Source of the DNA: Ensifer sp. LCM 4579
Lineage (GTDB): Bacteria > Pseudomonadota > Alphaproteobacteria > Rhizobiales > Rhizobiaceae
NCBI RefSeq assembly: GCF_001854885.1
Contig: NZ_MDDV01000004.1
Span: 62,001-126,000, forward strand
Length of the DNA stretch: 64,000 nt
Direction: 5' to 3'
Shown here: piece after piece, positions 12,168-22,500 of the stretch
Position numbering within the stretch: the first letter of the stretch is position 1
Layout: every line of letters begins with the position of its first letter
The notes under the pieces: model-generated
What the model was told of the DNA's origin: nothing
Databases searched by the model: none
Seen by the model: only the letters and a program-made list of their open reading frames with translations
Position numbers and translations under genes: made by a program

Positions 12168-15100
12168 ATGAAGATCGAACGTCGGTTCACCAAGGCAGGG
12201 CAATCCGCCTATGCCGAGATCGAATTCCGCAAGGCGACGAGCGAGATCAAGAACCCGGACGGCTCGATCGTTTTCCGTTTGGACAACATCGACGTGCCGG
12301 CGCAGTTCTCCCAGGTCGCCGCCGATATCCTTGCGCAGAAATATTTCCGCAAGGCGGGCGTTCCGGCGAAGCTGAAGCGCGTCGAGGAAAACGATGTGCC
12401 CTCCTTCCTGTGGCGCTCGGTTCCGGACACGGAGGCGCTCAAGGCGCTGCCGAAGGAGGAGCAATACGGCTCCGAAACGGACGCACGCCAGGTTTTCGAT
12501 CGCCTGGCCGGCACCTGGACCTATTGGGGCTGGAAGGGCGGCTATTTCGACACGGACGAAGACGCGGCCGCCTTCCGCGATGAGCTCGCCTATATGCTCG
12601 CCACCCAGCGCGTCGCGCCCAACTCGCCGCAATGGTTCAACACCGGCCTGCACTGGGCCTACGGAATCGACGGCCCCGGCCAGGGCCACTTCTATGTCGA
12701 TCCCTTCACCGGCAAGCTGACGAAGTCCAAGTCCGCTTACGAACATCCCCAGCCGCATGCCTGCTTCATCCAGTCGGTCGCCGACGACCTCGTCAACGAG
12801 GGCGGCATCATGGATCTGTGGGTGCGGGAGGCGCGCCTCTTCAAATACGGCTCCGGCACCGGCTCCAACTTCTCCCACCTTCGCGCCGAGGGTGAGAGGC
12901 TGTCGGGCGGCGGCAAGTCCTCCGGGCTCATGAGCTTCCTGAAGATCGGCGACCGCGCCGCCGGCGCCATCAAGTCGGGCGGCACGACGCGCCGCGCCGC
13001 CAAGATGGTCGTCGTCGACATCGACCATCCGGATATCGAGGAATATATCAACTGGAAGGTCAAGGAAGAGCAGAAGGTCGCCGCCCTCGTCACCGGTTCC
13101 AAGATCGTCGCGCGGCATCTGAAGGCGATCATGAAGGCCTGCGTCAATTGCGACGGCAGCGACGACGCCTGCTTCGACCCGAAGCAGAACCCGGTCCTGA
13201 AGCGCGAGATCCGCGCCGCCAAGCAGGCCGCGGTTCCGGAAAACTACGTGAAGCGCGTCATCCAGTTCGCACGCCAGGGCTACAAGGACATCCAGTTCAA
13301 GACCTATGACACGGACTGGGATTCGGAAGCCTACCTGACGGTCTCCGGCCAGAACTCCAACAATTCCGTCTCCATCAAGGACGACTTCCTGCGTGCCGTC
13401 GAGGCCGACGGCGATTGGCACCTGACCGCCCGCAAGGACGGCCGCGTGATGAAGACCCTGAAGGCGCGCGACCTCTGGGAGTCGATCTCCTATGCCGCCT
13501 GGGCTTCCGCCGATCCGGGCCTGCATTTCAACACGACGATGAACGACTGGCACACCTGCCCGGCCGCCGGCCCGATCCGCGCGTCGAACCCGTGCTCGGA
13601 ATACATGTTCCTCGACGACACCGCCTGCAATCTAGCCTCGCTCAACCTGATGCAGTTCAAGGATGCGGCGACGAAGCGGATCAACATCGCCGATTACGAA
13701 CACGCCGTTCGCCTCTGGACGGTGGTGCTCGAAGTCTCGGTGATGATGGCGCAGTTCCCGTCCCGCGAAATCGCCGAGCTCTCCTATGAATACCGCACGC
13801 TCGGCCTCGGCTATGCCAATATCGGCGGCCTGCTGATGTCCTCGGGCATTCCCTATGATTCGCCGGAGGGCCGCGCCATTGCCGGCGCGCTGACGGCGAT
13901 CATGACCGGCATCGCCTATGCCACTTCGGCCGAAATCTCGGCCAAGCTCGGCCCCTTCCCGAGCTTTGCGCCGAATCGCGACAACATGCTGCGCGTGATG
14001 CGCAATCATCGCCGCGCCGCCCATGGCGAGACCTCGGGCTATGAGGGCCTGTCGGTCGATCCGGTTGCGCTCGTCCATGCCGATTGCCCGGACCAGGACC
14101 TGATCGCGCATGCCAAGAGCGCCTGGGACAAGGCCGTCGAGCTCGGCGAAAAGCATGGCTACCGCAACGCCCAGGCGACGGTGATCGCGCCGACCGGCAC
14201 GATCGGCCTCGTCATGGATTGCGACACGACCGGCATCGAGCCCGATTTCGCGCTGGTGAAGTTCAAGAAGCTCGCCGGCGGCGGCTACTTCAAGATCATC
14301 AACCGCGCCGTGCCGGAGGCGCTGCGCACGCTCGGCTACTCGGAAAGCCAGATCGCCGAGATCGAGGCCTATGCGGTCGGCCACGGCAACCTCAACCAGG
14401 CGCCGGCGATCAACCCGGCGACGCTGAAGGCCAGGGGCTTCACCGACGAGAAGATCGAGGCGGTCAACGCGGCGCTGAAATCCGCCTTCGACATCAAGTT
14501 CGTCTTCAACCAGTGGACGCTGGGCGCCGACTTCCTGAAGGAGACGCTGAAGGTCGGCGACGAGCAGCTCGCCTCGATGGACTTCAACCTCCTCGAGCAT
14601 ATCGGCTTCTCGAAGAAGGATATCGAGGCCGCCAATATCCATGTCTGCGGCGCGATGACGCTCGAAGGAGCGCCGTTCCTGAAAGCCGAGCATCTGCCGG
14701 TCTTCGATTGCGCCAATCCCTGCGGCAAGATCGGTAAGCGCTACCTTTCGGTCGAAAGCCATATCCGCATGATGGCGGCCGCCCAGCCCTTCATCTCGGG
14801 CGCGATCTCGAAGACGATCAACATGCCGAACGAGGCGACGGTCGAGGATTGCAAGAACGCCTACATGCTCTCCTGGAAGCTGGCGCTGAAGGCGAATGCG
14901 CTTTACCGCGATGGCTCCAAGCTGTCGCAGCCGCTCAATGCCTCGCTGATCGAGGACGAGGAAGACGAAGAGGCGATCGAGGAGCTGATGCAGGCGCCGG
15001 CCGCCGCGCAAGCCGTCGCCGTCACCGAGAAGATCGTCGAGCGTGTCATAGAAAAGGTGGTGCGCGCCCGCGAGAAACTGCCGAACCGCCGCCAGGGCTA

Positions 15101-15959
15101 TACCCAGAAGGCGATCGTCGGCGGTCACAAGGTCTATCTGCGCACCGGCGAATTCGGCGACGGCCGCCTCGGCGAGATCTTCATCGACATGCACAAGGAA
15201 GGTGCCGCCTTCCGTGCGATGATGAACAACTTCGCCATCGCCATCTCGCTCGGCCTGCAATATGGCGTGCCGCTCGAGGAATATGTGGAGGCCTTCACCT
15301 TCACCAAGTTCGAGCCGGCCGGCATGGTGCAGGGCAACGACGCGATCAAGAACGCGACGTCGATCCTCGACTATGTGTTCCGCGAACTTGCCGTCTCCTA
15401 TCTCGGCCGCCACGACCTCGCTCATGTCGACACGTCGGACTTCAGCAACACGGCGCTCGGCCGCGGCATCCAGGAAGGCAAGACCAATCTCGTCTCGACC
15501 GGCTGGACCCGCGGCTACAAGCCGACCCTCGTCGGCGGCTCGGGCGAGCGCTCCGAGCCCAAGGGCGCCTCGACCGCGGCCCCTGCCCGCGCCTCCGGCG
15601 GCGCGACCGTCACCTCCTTTGCCGGCAGTGCCGCCCGCAAGCTGGAGCCCACGACGGCTGCCGCCACTTCCGAAGTCGTGGCCTTCAAGCGCGACTATGA
15701 GGAACGCGCCGCCGAACTCGCCGAAGAGGTCGCCGGCGAAGCGGAACCGGACGTAACCGCCCTCTTCTCCGACAAGGCCGCCGCAGAAGCCGCCGCCGCC
15801 AAGTCGGAGGCGAAAAAGGTCGAGGCCGAACGCCGCGCCCGCTCGATCATGCAGGGCTACACCGGCAACATGTGCACCGAGTGCCAGAACTTCACCATGG
15901 TCAGGAATGGCACCTGCGAGAAGTGCGACACGTGCGGTGCGACGAGCGGGTGCTCGTAA
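12168..15959 (+). CDS. nrdJ: Vitamin B12-dependent (class II) ribonucleotide reductase
   Basis: NrdJ reduces ribonucleotides to deoxyribonucleotides using adenosylcobalamin as radical source, so it needs no oxygen and no separate small subunit. The 1263-residue protein is of the long class II type. The active-site loop NPCSE is at residues 474-478, with the radical Cys at 476, and [13 protein letters not shown] and [19 protein letters not shown] follow family order. An Ala/Glu-rich linker leads to a Cys-rich tail ([15 protein letters not shown]) that serves redox recycling. Two NrdR-box-like sites at 12003 and 12034 suggest regulation. Rhizobia of this group depend on this enzyme, tying growth to cobalamin synthesis. 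Confidence 0.96.
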   Translation: MKIERRFTKAGQSAYAEIEFRKATSEIKNPDGSIVFRLDNIDVPAQFSQVAADILAQKYFRKAGVPAKLKRVEENDVPSFLWRSVPDTEALKALPKEEQYGSETDARQVFDRLAGTWTYWGWKGGYFDTDEDAAAFRDELAYMLATQRVAPNSPQWFNTGLHWAYGIDGPGQGHFYVDPFTGKLTKSKSAYEHPQPHACFIQSVADDLVNEGGIMDLWVREARLFKYGSGTGSNFSHLRAEGERLSGGGKSSGLMSFLKIGDRAAGAIKSGGTTRRAAKMVVVDIDHPDIEEYINWKVKEEQKVAALVTGSKIVARHLKAIMKACVNCDGSDDACFDPKQNPVLKREIRAAKQAAVPENYVKRVIQFARQGYKDIQFKTYDTDWDSEAYLTVSGQNSNNSVSIKDDFLRAVEADGDWHLTARKDGRVMKTLKARDLWESISYAAWASADPGLHFNTTMNDWHTCPAAGPIRASNPCSEYMFLDDTACNLASLNLMQFKDAATKRINIADYEHAVRLWTVVLEVSVMMAQFPSREIAELSYEYRTLGLGYANIGGLLMSSGIPYDSPEGRAIAGALTAIMTGIAYATSAEISAKLGPFPSFAPNRDNMLRVMRNHRRAAHGETSGYEGLSVDPVALVHADCPDQDLIAHAKSAWDKAVELGEKHGYRNAQATVIAPTGTIGLVMDCDTTGIEPDFALVKFKKLAGGGYFKIINRAVPEALRTLGYSESQIAEIEAYAVGHGNLNQAPAINPATLKARGFTDEKIEAVNAALKSAFDIKFVFNQWTLGADFLKETLKVGDEQLASMDFNLLEHIGFSKKDIEAANIHVCGAMTLEGAPFLKAEHLPVFDCANPCGKIGKRYLSVESHIRMMAAAQPFISGAISKTINMPNEATVEDCKNAYMLSWKLALKANALYRDGSKLSQPLNASLIEDEEDEEAIEELMQAPAAAQAVAVTEKIVERVIEKVVRAREKLPNRRQGYTQKAIVGGHKVYLRTGEFGDGRLGEIFIDMHKEGAAFRAMMNNFAIAISLGLQYGVPLEEYVEAFTFTKFEPAGMVQGNDAIKNATSILDYVFRELAVSYLGRHDLAHVDTSDFSNTALGRGIQEGKTNLVSTGWTRGYKPTLVGGSGERSEPKGASTAAPARASGGATVTSFAGSAARKLEPTTAAATSEVVAFKRDYEERAAELAEEVAGEAEPDVTALFSDKAAAEAAAAKSEAKKVEAERRARSIMQGYTGNMCTECQNFTMVRNGTCEKCDTCGATSGCS

Positions 15960-16130
15960 GGGCGGGAAAACGGCTGAGTGTGTAACGCGCACATAGGTCC
16001 GGTCAAAATTGGGGGAAAAAGGGGCATTTTGCATCTAGTGGTTGTCAAGTGCGGCGCACATCGCACAGGTGCAACCAAGCAGGATCGCTCCGACGCCCTC
16101 CATTTTGGGACCGCAAGCGCAAACGAACTG
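15960..16130. other. Intergenic stretch downstream of nrdJ
   Basis: No gene is recognised. Imperfect dyads such as GGTTGTC/GGTGCAACC around 16038-16077 may be part of the nrdJ 3' end. The accessory region begins a little further on. Confidence 0.4.
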
Positions 16131-16159
16131 AAGTCCCAGGCGCGCCACGCCTGGGACTT
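16131..16159. repeat. Perfect 12-bp palindrome near the left edge of the accessory island
   Basis: AAGTCCCAGGCG-CGCCA-CGCCTGGGACTT is a perfect 12-bp inverted repeat with a 5-base loop. No run of T follows on either strand, so it is a weak Rho-independent terminator at best. It lies where the conserved nrdJ neighbourhood gives way to island sequence and could be a border structure or protein-binding site. Confidence 0.6.
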
Positions 16160-16330
16160 TGCGACAAGTAAGAACAAACTATAAATCGTCTGGGCAGCGA
16201 ATTTTTTTGAGCCCTCGAAAGACTGCTAAGGTTCATCGAGCGAGTATTGCCTTCGGAGCTACGGCCACACAGTACGTGTTGGCGAGCCCTACTTTGGCAA
16301 TGCAATCGAAATTTTCACACCATTGAAAAT

Positions 16331-16352
16331 AAACGCATTTTTAGCGTTTTTT
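16331..16352 (+). terminator. Small hairpin with T run
   Basis: AAACGC-ATTTTTA-GCGTTT is followed by TTT in an unusually AT-rich stretch (about 16190-16420). It could end transcription entering the island from the left, or be part of the island promoter. Confidence 0.35.
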
Positions 16353-16418
16353 GCTTCCATGTAGACGCAAAATTTCGTATATTCAGGATGCGAATCACCC
16401 CGAAAGAAAGGAGATTTA

Positions 16419-16628
16419 TTGGGGGGGATTGGAGATGCTTATCTCCGCAATGTCGCAACCGAGATTGAGCCCTCGGCCACGACATCTTGCGAACAACAGA
16501 TTGGCATTCGCAGGGCAGCAGAACCGAAATCCTCTACCTTTATGCAAAAGCACTATGGAGGATTCGGTACTCGCTGTCGAGGTAGCCAATCATTATCCAC
16601 AAACCGAAAGGTCATGGAAAATGAGTAA
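16419..16628 (+). CDS. Possible small ORF at island start (69 aa, TTG start)
   Basis: A strong Shine-Dalgarno AAGGAG at 16407-16412 has ideal spacing to TTG at 16419, and the frame runs 69 codons to a stop overlapping the next gene. The composition is not clearly protein-like and no family is recognised. A G7 run at 16421-16427 directly follows the start, so one slipped base would change the frame. It may be a leader peptide, a decayed gene, or chance. Confidence 0.3.
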   Translation: MGGIGDAYLRNVATEIEPSATTSCEQQIGIRRAAEPKSSTFMQKHYGGFGTRCRGSQSLSTNRKVMENE

Positions 16629-16779
16629 ACGGAAAACCTTCGACGTTGGACGAGACTCCCGATCGGGTCAGTTCATTACCGTCAAGGAAGCGACCGGCCG
16701 CCCCGAAACGACGACGGTCGAGCGGATCCCGAAATCAGGTCACGGCGACACCAAGGGTGAGCCCAGCCGCCGCAAGTAG
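16621..16779 (+). CDS. Small basic conserved-type protein (52 aa)
   Basis: The 52-residue product carries GRDSRSGQFITVKEA, then RPETTTVERIPK and a basic tail. This resembles short rhizobial proteins annotated as hypothetical that often lie beside HTH or toxin-antitoxin genes; the comparison is from memory and no function is known. Shine-Dalgarno AAAGG lies nine bases before ATG at 16621. It is the first well-supported gene of the island's same-strand array, 58 bp before the HTH gene. Confidence 0.6.
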   Translation: MSKRKTFDVGRDSRSGQFITVKEATGRPETTTVERIPKSGHGDTKGEPSRRK

Positions 16780-16837
16780 GCGAGCGAGGCGTCGCTTGCG
16801 GCGCCTCGTCCTCGACTGAACCATAGTGAGGAATGAA

Positions 16838-17200
16838 ATGTCCGATGACAGTGATAGTCTCGGCCTGCGGGCCGCGTTGTCCATTTTTGGGGATATGGTT
16901 CAACGCCGGCGTCAAGCCAGCCGTTGGTCCTTCCTCGAGGTCTCCGAAAAAACAGGTATCGAAATCGCCGCGCTAAGCGATCTCGAACAAGGGCGAGAGG
17001 CGCTGTCCGAGGCCGCGATTGAAAGGATCTCCGAGTTTCTCGGTCTGGGTCCTGACGTCTTCAGCAAGCTTCTTCGCAACGAAAGGATCAAGGCTGCGAA
17101 CCGAGCAGCGGCGTCCAATGACGGCCGGCGTGAAATCGTCGTCGACATAGCGAGGTACAGAGAGTCATGGCAAGAGACTACTTCACAGCCAAAGGACTGA
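16838..17200 (+). CDS. XRE-type helix-turn-helix protein (antitoxin/repressor-like)
   Basis: The 120-residue protein has an HTH around residues 25-65 (SFLEVSEKTGIEIAALSDLE, then EAAIERISEFLGL), typical of the XRE/Cro family. ATG at 16838 is preferred over GTG at 16826 because AGGA is correctly spaced. Its last 34 bases overlap the following ImmA/IrrE gene, a classic arrangement in which a repressor is cleaved by its partner peptidase. It probably autoregulates the island promoter. Target sites are not identified. Confidence 0.8.
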   Translation: MSDDSDSLGLRAALSIFGDMVQRRRQASRWSFLEVSEKTGIEIAALSDLEQGREALSEAAIERISEFLGLGPDVFSKLLRNERIKAANRAAASNDGRREIVVDIARYRESWQETTSQPKD

Positions 17201-17751
17201 CCACGCCGGAGATGATGGTTCAGGCGATGAAGTATCGCCGCGAGTTCGACATGGAACATGTCGAACTCGTGGATATCGTGGACATACTCGAATTCAAGCT
17301 GGTCGAGCGGTATCCGAATTTTAAGCTGGCGATTAAGCGCGACTCCGAGATGAAGGAGGACGCTCTGGCGGAGCCACATAAGGACAGGATCACTGTAAAG
17401 GAGTCCGTCTATGTGGCTGCGTACGGCGGCAACGCGGAGGCCCGTCTGGTCCTTGCGCACGAGCTTGGACATTTCCTCCTTCACCGAGAGAAGGACGTGC
17501 CCATGCACAAAGATCCCGCTGGGGCTGTCCAGCCTATCCGAAACATGAAGGCGACCGAGAGTATCGAAGACCAGGCGGATATGTTCGCCCGTCACTTTCT
17601 CGCTCCACCTCACCTAGCCTACCGCTACAAGAGCGAGCCGGAGGCCCTCGCGGCTGCCACCGGAGTTCCGCTCCGAATTTGTCGGGGCAACATTACGATG
17701 TCGAAGTGGCAGGAGGCCTACGCGATCCGGTCTGAACAAGGAGTGCGATAG
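17167..17751 (+). CDS. ImmA/IrrE-family metallo-endopeptidase
   Basis: The 194-residue protein carries the zinc motif HELGH in the context LVLAHELGHFLLHRE, and a downstream glutamate in SIEDQADMFARHFLAP, as in COG2856 proteases. ImmA cleaves the ImmR repressor of a mobile element after DNA damage; related pairs control toxins and defence genes. It overlaps the HTH gene by 34 bp, so the HTH protein is its likely substrate. This pair plausibly forms the switch of the island. Confidence 0.87.
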   Translation: MARDYFTAKGLTTPEMMVQAMKYRREFDMEHVELVDIVDILEFKLVERYPNFKLAIKRDSEMKEDALAEPHKDRITVKESVYVAAYGGNAEARLVLAHELGHFLLHREKDVPMHKDPAGAVQPIRNMKATESIEDQADMFARHFLAPPHLAYRYKSEPEALAAATGVPLRICRGNITMSKWQEAYAIRSEQGVR

Positions 17752-17855
17752 CCCCAGAAGAACGACTTTTGAGTATTCGTATTCAGTTATCGATCTGCCC
17801 GATGCGCCGCATCAAGCTGATAGTCTCCTCGGCTATCTCATCACGAGGTCATAGC

Positions 17856-18515
17856 ATGTCAGTTCCGAAGTTTGGTTTCTCTGCATTTCTGAAGATCATC
17901 AACGCCAACCCCCGTCCTCAGCGAACCAGCATTCGCAAACGCTGCGGGCCGAGCACCGGAGGATATGATTTCCACAAGAGCCTGCGTTATCGTGTCCAGC
18001 AGGTGTCCTTCGGCGGATTGTCCAGGGCGGCCGCGCTCGCCTCAACGCAACAAATCTCGCGAGAGCCGGAACGGAAATCAGCCCGCCAGGCTCTGCAGCA
18101 GTTTTTTCGATGGAAGGACGAGCACCCTGGCGAGTTCGAGACAGCGGCCCCCCTCACCTTTACCAGTCCTGCCGGCCTGTATAAGGTGGAATTCACCCCT
18201 GATTTCCTCCTGCAGATCGACAACAGACGCACTGCTGTCCACCTCTGGAATACCAAGGATCCTCTCGACAGCCGGTTGGTAAGAGCCGTCCTGAGTTCAG
18301 TGGCCTCACGGTATCCCATTGACGATCGGCCGGACGACTTCGCGGTGCTCTCGTTGAAAGATCGGACCCTTTATCGATGGTCTGACGCCGATCGAGAAAC
18401 CAGAGCGCTCGGCGAACGCCTGCTGGCACTTCTTGACATGCAGTTCACTGCCGCGCGTAGGGAGCTTGGCCTACCCGCGTCGCCAGATCTTGAGGAGCCG
18501 CGCACCAGAGCCTGA
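17856..18515 (+). CDS. Unknown protein in defence island (219 aa)
   Basis: No family is recognised. The protein is soluble and basic at the N-terminus. A central segment reads YKVEFTPDFLLQIDNRR, then HLWNTKDPLDSRLVRAVLSS and DDFAVLSLKDRTLYRWSDAD, suggesting an alpha/beta fold with strands around residues 110-180. ATG at 17856 is chosen for Shine-Dalgarno GAGG seven bases upstream; the frame could extend upstream to 17769 without ribosome-binding support. It sits between the ImmA gene and the DUF1883-TIR gene on the same strand, so it may be part of the system. Confidence 0.65.
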   Translation: MSVPKFGFSAFLKIINANPRPQRTSIRKRCGPSTGGYDFHKSLRYRVQQVSFGGLSRAAALASTQQISREPERKSARQALQQFFRWKDEHPGEFETAAPLTFTSPAGLYKVEFTPDFLLQIDNRRTAVHLWNTKDPLDSRLVRAVLSSVASRYPIDDRPDDFAVLSLKDRTLYRWSDADRETRALGERLLALLDMQFTAARRELGLPASPDLEEPRTRA

Positions 18516-18521
18516 CATCTT

Positions 18522-18732
18522 GGCACCGGATTTCGCGATCGGTGCAAGACTACTCTCTTGCGACGAGCTTGTTGGTGCGGAGCGCTACAGCGTCAACCTA
18601 AAGAGGTATCGCGAGACAATGGCAAAAGACCGCTACATCTCCAAGGTATTGAGCATCGAACCGCCAATCTCCAGGACGCAACCCCCTAGAATTCGCTCCA
18701 AGTGCATTCGCCCGCAGAAAAATGAACCGTGA
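18522..18732 (+). CDS. Possible small ORF before the TIR gene
   Basis: A frame of 70 codons (TTG at 18522, or 37 codons from ATG at 18619) ends nine bases before the TIR gene. Segments such as LKRYRETMAKDRYISKVLSI look protein-like, and the tail is basic and Pro-rich. No convincing Shine-Dalgarno precedes either start. It could be a small coupled gene or a frameshifted extension of the 219-aa protein, whose stop at 18515 lies just upstream in another frame. Confidence 0.3.
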
Positions 18733-18741
18733 GGCTACGCC

Positions 18742-19503
18742 ATGAATTATATCCATTTCGACCTGGGCCAGAAGCGCTCTGGAGAGGTCATCGAAATCAA
18801 CCTCACAGCCGCGGCGAATGTCCGGCTGATGGATTCCTCGAACTTCAGCTCATACAAAAACGGCAGAGGCCACCGTTTTGTAGGCGGACTTGCGAGACAG
18901 TCGCCTCTAAGACTTGCTGTACCTCGGACGGCTCACTGGCACGTGGCCGTCGATATGCAAGGTTTACGAGGGGCAACTAGGGCCAGCGTTAGGACGCTTC
19001 CCGGCCCACTTCCTACGGCGCAGGATACCGCCCTGTCTTCCGTACCTTCGCTTATTCACGGATACGACGACGCAGACCACTTGGTTCCGGAACACGACGT
19101 TTTCATCTCGCACGCGTCGGAAGACAAGGATGAATTTGTCCGGCCGCTGGTGACGGCTCTCGAGGCACAGGGCCTCAAAGTTTGGTATGACGAGTTTACA
19201 CTTTGCATCGGCGACAGCCTACGTAGGAAGATCGACCAAGGTCTGGCGAATAGCAGATTCGGCATCGTTGTTCTCTCCGAGAGCTTTTTCAAGAAAGGCT
19301 GGACGAACTATGAGCTCGATGGAATCGTATCCCGCTCAGTCAGCGGAGAGCAGCAGCTCCTACCTATCTGGCACAAGGTGTCGAAGGCGGACGTCATGAA
19401 ATACAGTCCTTCACTCGTCGATAAAGTGGCGAGAAGCACTATCACCCATACACCCGATGAGATTGCAGCGGAGATTGCCGACCTCATCCGTTCGCATGCA
19501 TAG
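18742..19503 (+). CDS. DUF1883-TIR fusion protein (putative NAD-degrading immune effector)
   Basis: The 253-residue protein has two domains. Residues 1-87 match DUF1883 (MNYIHFDLGQ, NVRLMDSSNFSSYKNG, GHRFVGGLARQSP, HWHVAVDMQG). Residues 118-250 are a TIR domain (HDVFISHASEDKDEFVRPL, GLKVWYDEF, FGIVVLSESFF). The glutamate of GWTNYELDG, Glu191, sits where TIR NADases have their catalytic residue, so NAD+ cleavage is plausible. Shine-Dalgarno GAGG precedes ATG at 18742. It lies 67 bp before a giant STAND-like gene. TIR effectors of bacterial immunity kill the cell after a sensor is triggered; DUF1883 is of unknown function. Confidence 0.87.
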   Translation: MNYIHFDLGQKRSGEVIEINLTAAANVRLMDSSNFSSYKNGRGHRFVGGLARQSPLRLAVPRTAHWHVAVDMQGLRGATRASVRTLPGPLPTAQDTALSSVPSLIHGYDDADHLVPEHDVFISHASEDKDEFVRPLVTALEAQGLKVWYDEFTLCIGDSLRRKIDQGLANSRFGIVVLSESFFKKGWTNYELDGIVSRSVSGEQQLLPIWHKVSKADVMKYSPSLVDKVARSTITHTPDEIAAEIADLIRSHA

Positions 19504-19570
19504 CCGGTTTGGATGACCAGCATTCGGCCAGCGATCGACAAGCCCGGAAATCTGGAGCGCGCATCCTTCC

Positions 19571-22500
19571 ATGGGAGGCGCGTGCTTCCACATGACTGAT
19601 CACAGGTCCGAAGCCCCAGCGCAATCCCGTAGGCCCACTGTGCGGGGCGCGTCGCATGTGATGGCGGGCTTTCGATACCAGTTGCTTCAGTCCGTGCAAG
19701 CGCTGCTTTCGCTCCGTGAGGGCGAAGAGCTTCTTCTTGAAGTGTCAGAAGATTTTACTGTGGTTTCCAAGGAGACTGTCGACGACGTTCAGGTCAAGAA
19801 CTCACAGGCGGCCTCGGGGCCGCCGAGCTTCAGTCTCCAGTCGCCCGAAATATTGACCGCGCTGAACCGATACTGGGAGGCCAGTGAAACCGATGCGCTT
19901 CCGCGCCGATTAATTTTCATATCCCGCGGCGGAGCGGGAATCGAACGCAATCACGCGTTTCCTGACAAGGCGCCAGGCCTGCGATATTGGCGCGCCGCTG
20001 CGATCGACGCCGACACGGCGCCCCTGCGGACATCTCTTATTGCAATCCTTGGAGACACGAAGCTCGGTCGATGGCTTGCATCTGGGCCGACGGATGCGGA
20101 ACTGCGTGACCGCCTGCTCCGGAGGGTGCAATGGGAACTTGATGCCGTTTCCGCCGATGAGTTGCTTTCACAGCTAAGGGAACAGGTCGGCGAAATTTAC
20201 CACAGCAAAAATCTCCCGGTAAGCTCTGCAAAGTCCGCTGTCGCGTCTCTGATGGATTTGGTTTTCGAAGCTGCATCGAAGCCGAACGCGGACTACCGGC
20301 GTCTCACGAAAATCGCCCGCGAGCAGGTCCTGGAAGAATGCGCCGGATCATATCTCGTCGGGCAGGCTTTGGCGGGCGTTCCGGCAAGTTCGACGCCGAT
20401 TCTTGTCGACAGCAGTCTTGTGTCGGAGTTGGAGTGGTTTACCTCACCCGCGAGCCGACGTGACGCACTCGACGCCGTGCTTTCACAAACGCGGGGCCAG
20501 CCCCTCGTCTGGATTCACGGCTCTAACGGAATCGGAAAATCCACGCTTGCCCGTCTTGCCGCGACGAAGATCGGCGGCCGATGGCTCGAGCTCGACCTAA
20601 GACCTGTCCAGACCGAAAGGCAGGGATCGATTGCCGCATGGGGCCAACTCACTCGAGCGATCGCGTTGTCCGAGCCTTTCGACGGCATCATCATAGACGA
20701 CTTTGACGGCGCCGCCGCTGACGCGTTACGCTCTCGCCTGTCCGCGTTGGCTCGTTCATTCGGGGCTCGTGGCGGCCGCCTCATCGTGACGTCTCATCAT
20801 CAGCCGTCCGCGGCGTTTCTGAGCGATTGCGGCACCTCGGCTGGCAGCTCGTTCCAGGCGCCGTACTTTAGCGAAACCGACGTTGTCGAGCTCGTGAATC
20901 GCGACCCTCGTCCGGCCGAGGACATGGTCATTCCCTGGGCGAAATTTCTACAGCTCACGACCAATGGCGGCCATCCCCTGATGGTTGCGGCAAAGGCGGC
21001 CAGCTTGCGCGCGCAGGGCTGGCCAGATTCCTCGCTTATCGACGACATCGTGAAACCCAGCGAGGCCTTGCGCGTCACGCGGGAGGAAGCGCGCCGAACC
21101 CTACTTTCTGATCTGTCGTCCCTGGACGCTGCCCGGTCCTTGGACGCAGGGGACCTTCTACGGAGAGTCTCCTGCGTGTTTGGTCGTGTCGATGAAGGCC
21201 TCATAAGGAGACTGGCGAATGCTTCTCCCGCGCTCCGCACAGCCGGCGATGCTCTCGCGGTCCTCAAAGGCTCTTGGCTCGAGGAGCTTCCGTGTGGCGA
21301 CCTCAGAATATCCCCGCTGCTGGCTGACCTTGGTAGGGACATCGCCGACGAAGAGCGGAAGAGCTACTTGTCGTTGGCGGCAGAATATTGGGTGTGCAGC
21401 GGAACCTTGGACGCCAGAACGCTACCGCTGTGTTTCTGGAACGCCTTCTGGGGCGGGCACGCATGGGTTCTAATGAAGTTGTGCGCGAGCCTCTCGTCAA
21501 TGGCGGCGGAGACACTTAGAGGCGCTGCAGCTCTGCTTTCTCCCATAACTGCATTGACGACTGAGCACCCGCTCCTTCCGTCCAACCTGGCGGTGTCGAT
21601 TCAGCTGCGGCTGCTTCAGTTTGAGGTGGCAAACGCCACAGAGCAAGGGGTGCTTGCCGCCACGATCGCACGTCGTCTTGTTCAAGAACTTGACGCGATC
21701 GAGCCCGAGGAGCTTCGTGTACTTATCTCCCATACCTCCATGACGAAATTCCTGATGGCCGAGTCCGCAAAATTGGCTACCAAGGACCGCATTGCATACG
21801 CGCTCGCGATACGGGAAACGGAGCCGCACGTCCTGGCCTTAGGCGAAGGCGCAGTTCCGGACCCGAAGACCTTTCTGCCGCCAAAGTTCGGCGACGAGAT
21901 GGATATGGCCGACATCCTGTTTTCTAGTATCGTCCAGCACATCGATAGCTCGTCCGATGAACTCGAGGCCATCCAGGCGCTCGGTGCGATTCCGCAGAAG
22001 GAGCGAAACCGCTTTCTTGATGCCATGAGCAAGATCTACGAAGGGGACGGCGTCTTCGTTCATTCGGGGTGGTCCAGGGATCAGCTAAGCAGCGGCGACA
22101 TGGAAGCGGCGCTGTCGATCTATGATCGGATCCAGGAGATGGTCGCCGGATGGAACCGTGAAGGGTTCCTGCTCGATGTTATCTGCGCCAGAGCTGTCAT
22201 CCTGGACGAAGGGCTGGCCCGCACAGATGACGCAATTTCTGTCATCGACGATGCGATCGCGACCTTCGGACGAAACCAGGCTCTCCTCCGCCAGAAGTCG
22301 AAGCTGCTAGCTCATGCGGAAAGGCACCACGAAGCTGTGGAAATTCTGCTGCCGATAGAAGATGACCTGGCGACACAGGCACCCTTCGATCGCACGCTTG
22401 TGTTGCGAGACGGTGCGGTTTCGGCAGCGAGGGCCGGGCGCTTTCCTGACGCCCTTCGGATGATCGATCGGGCGCAGGCTGCGATTTTGGAGGTTTCAGG

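Noticed and set aside
17769-17855. Upstream extension of the 219-aa island protein
   Set aside because: No ribosome-binding site precedes the earlier start, whereas ATG at 17856 has GAGG at good spacing.
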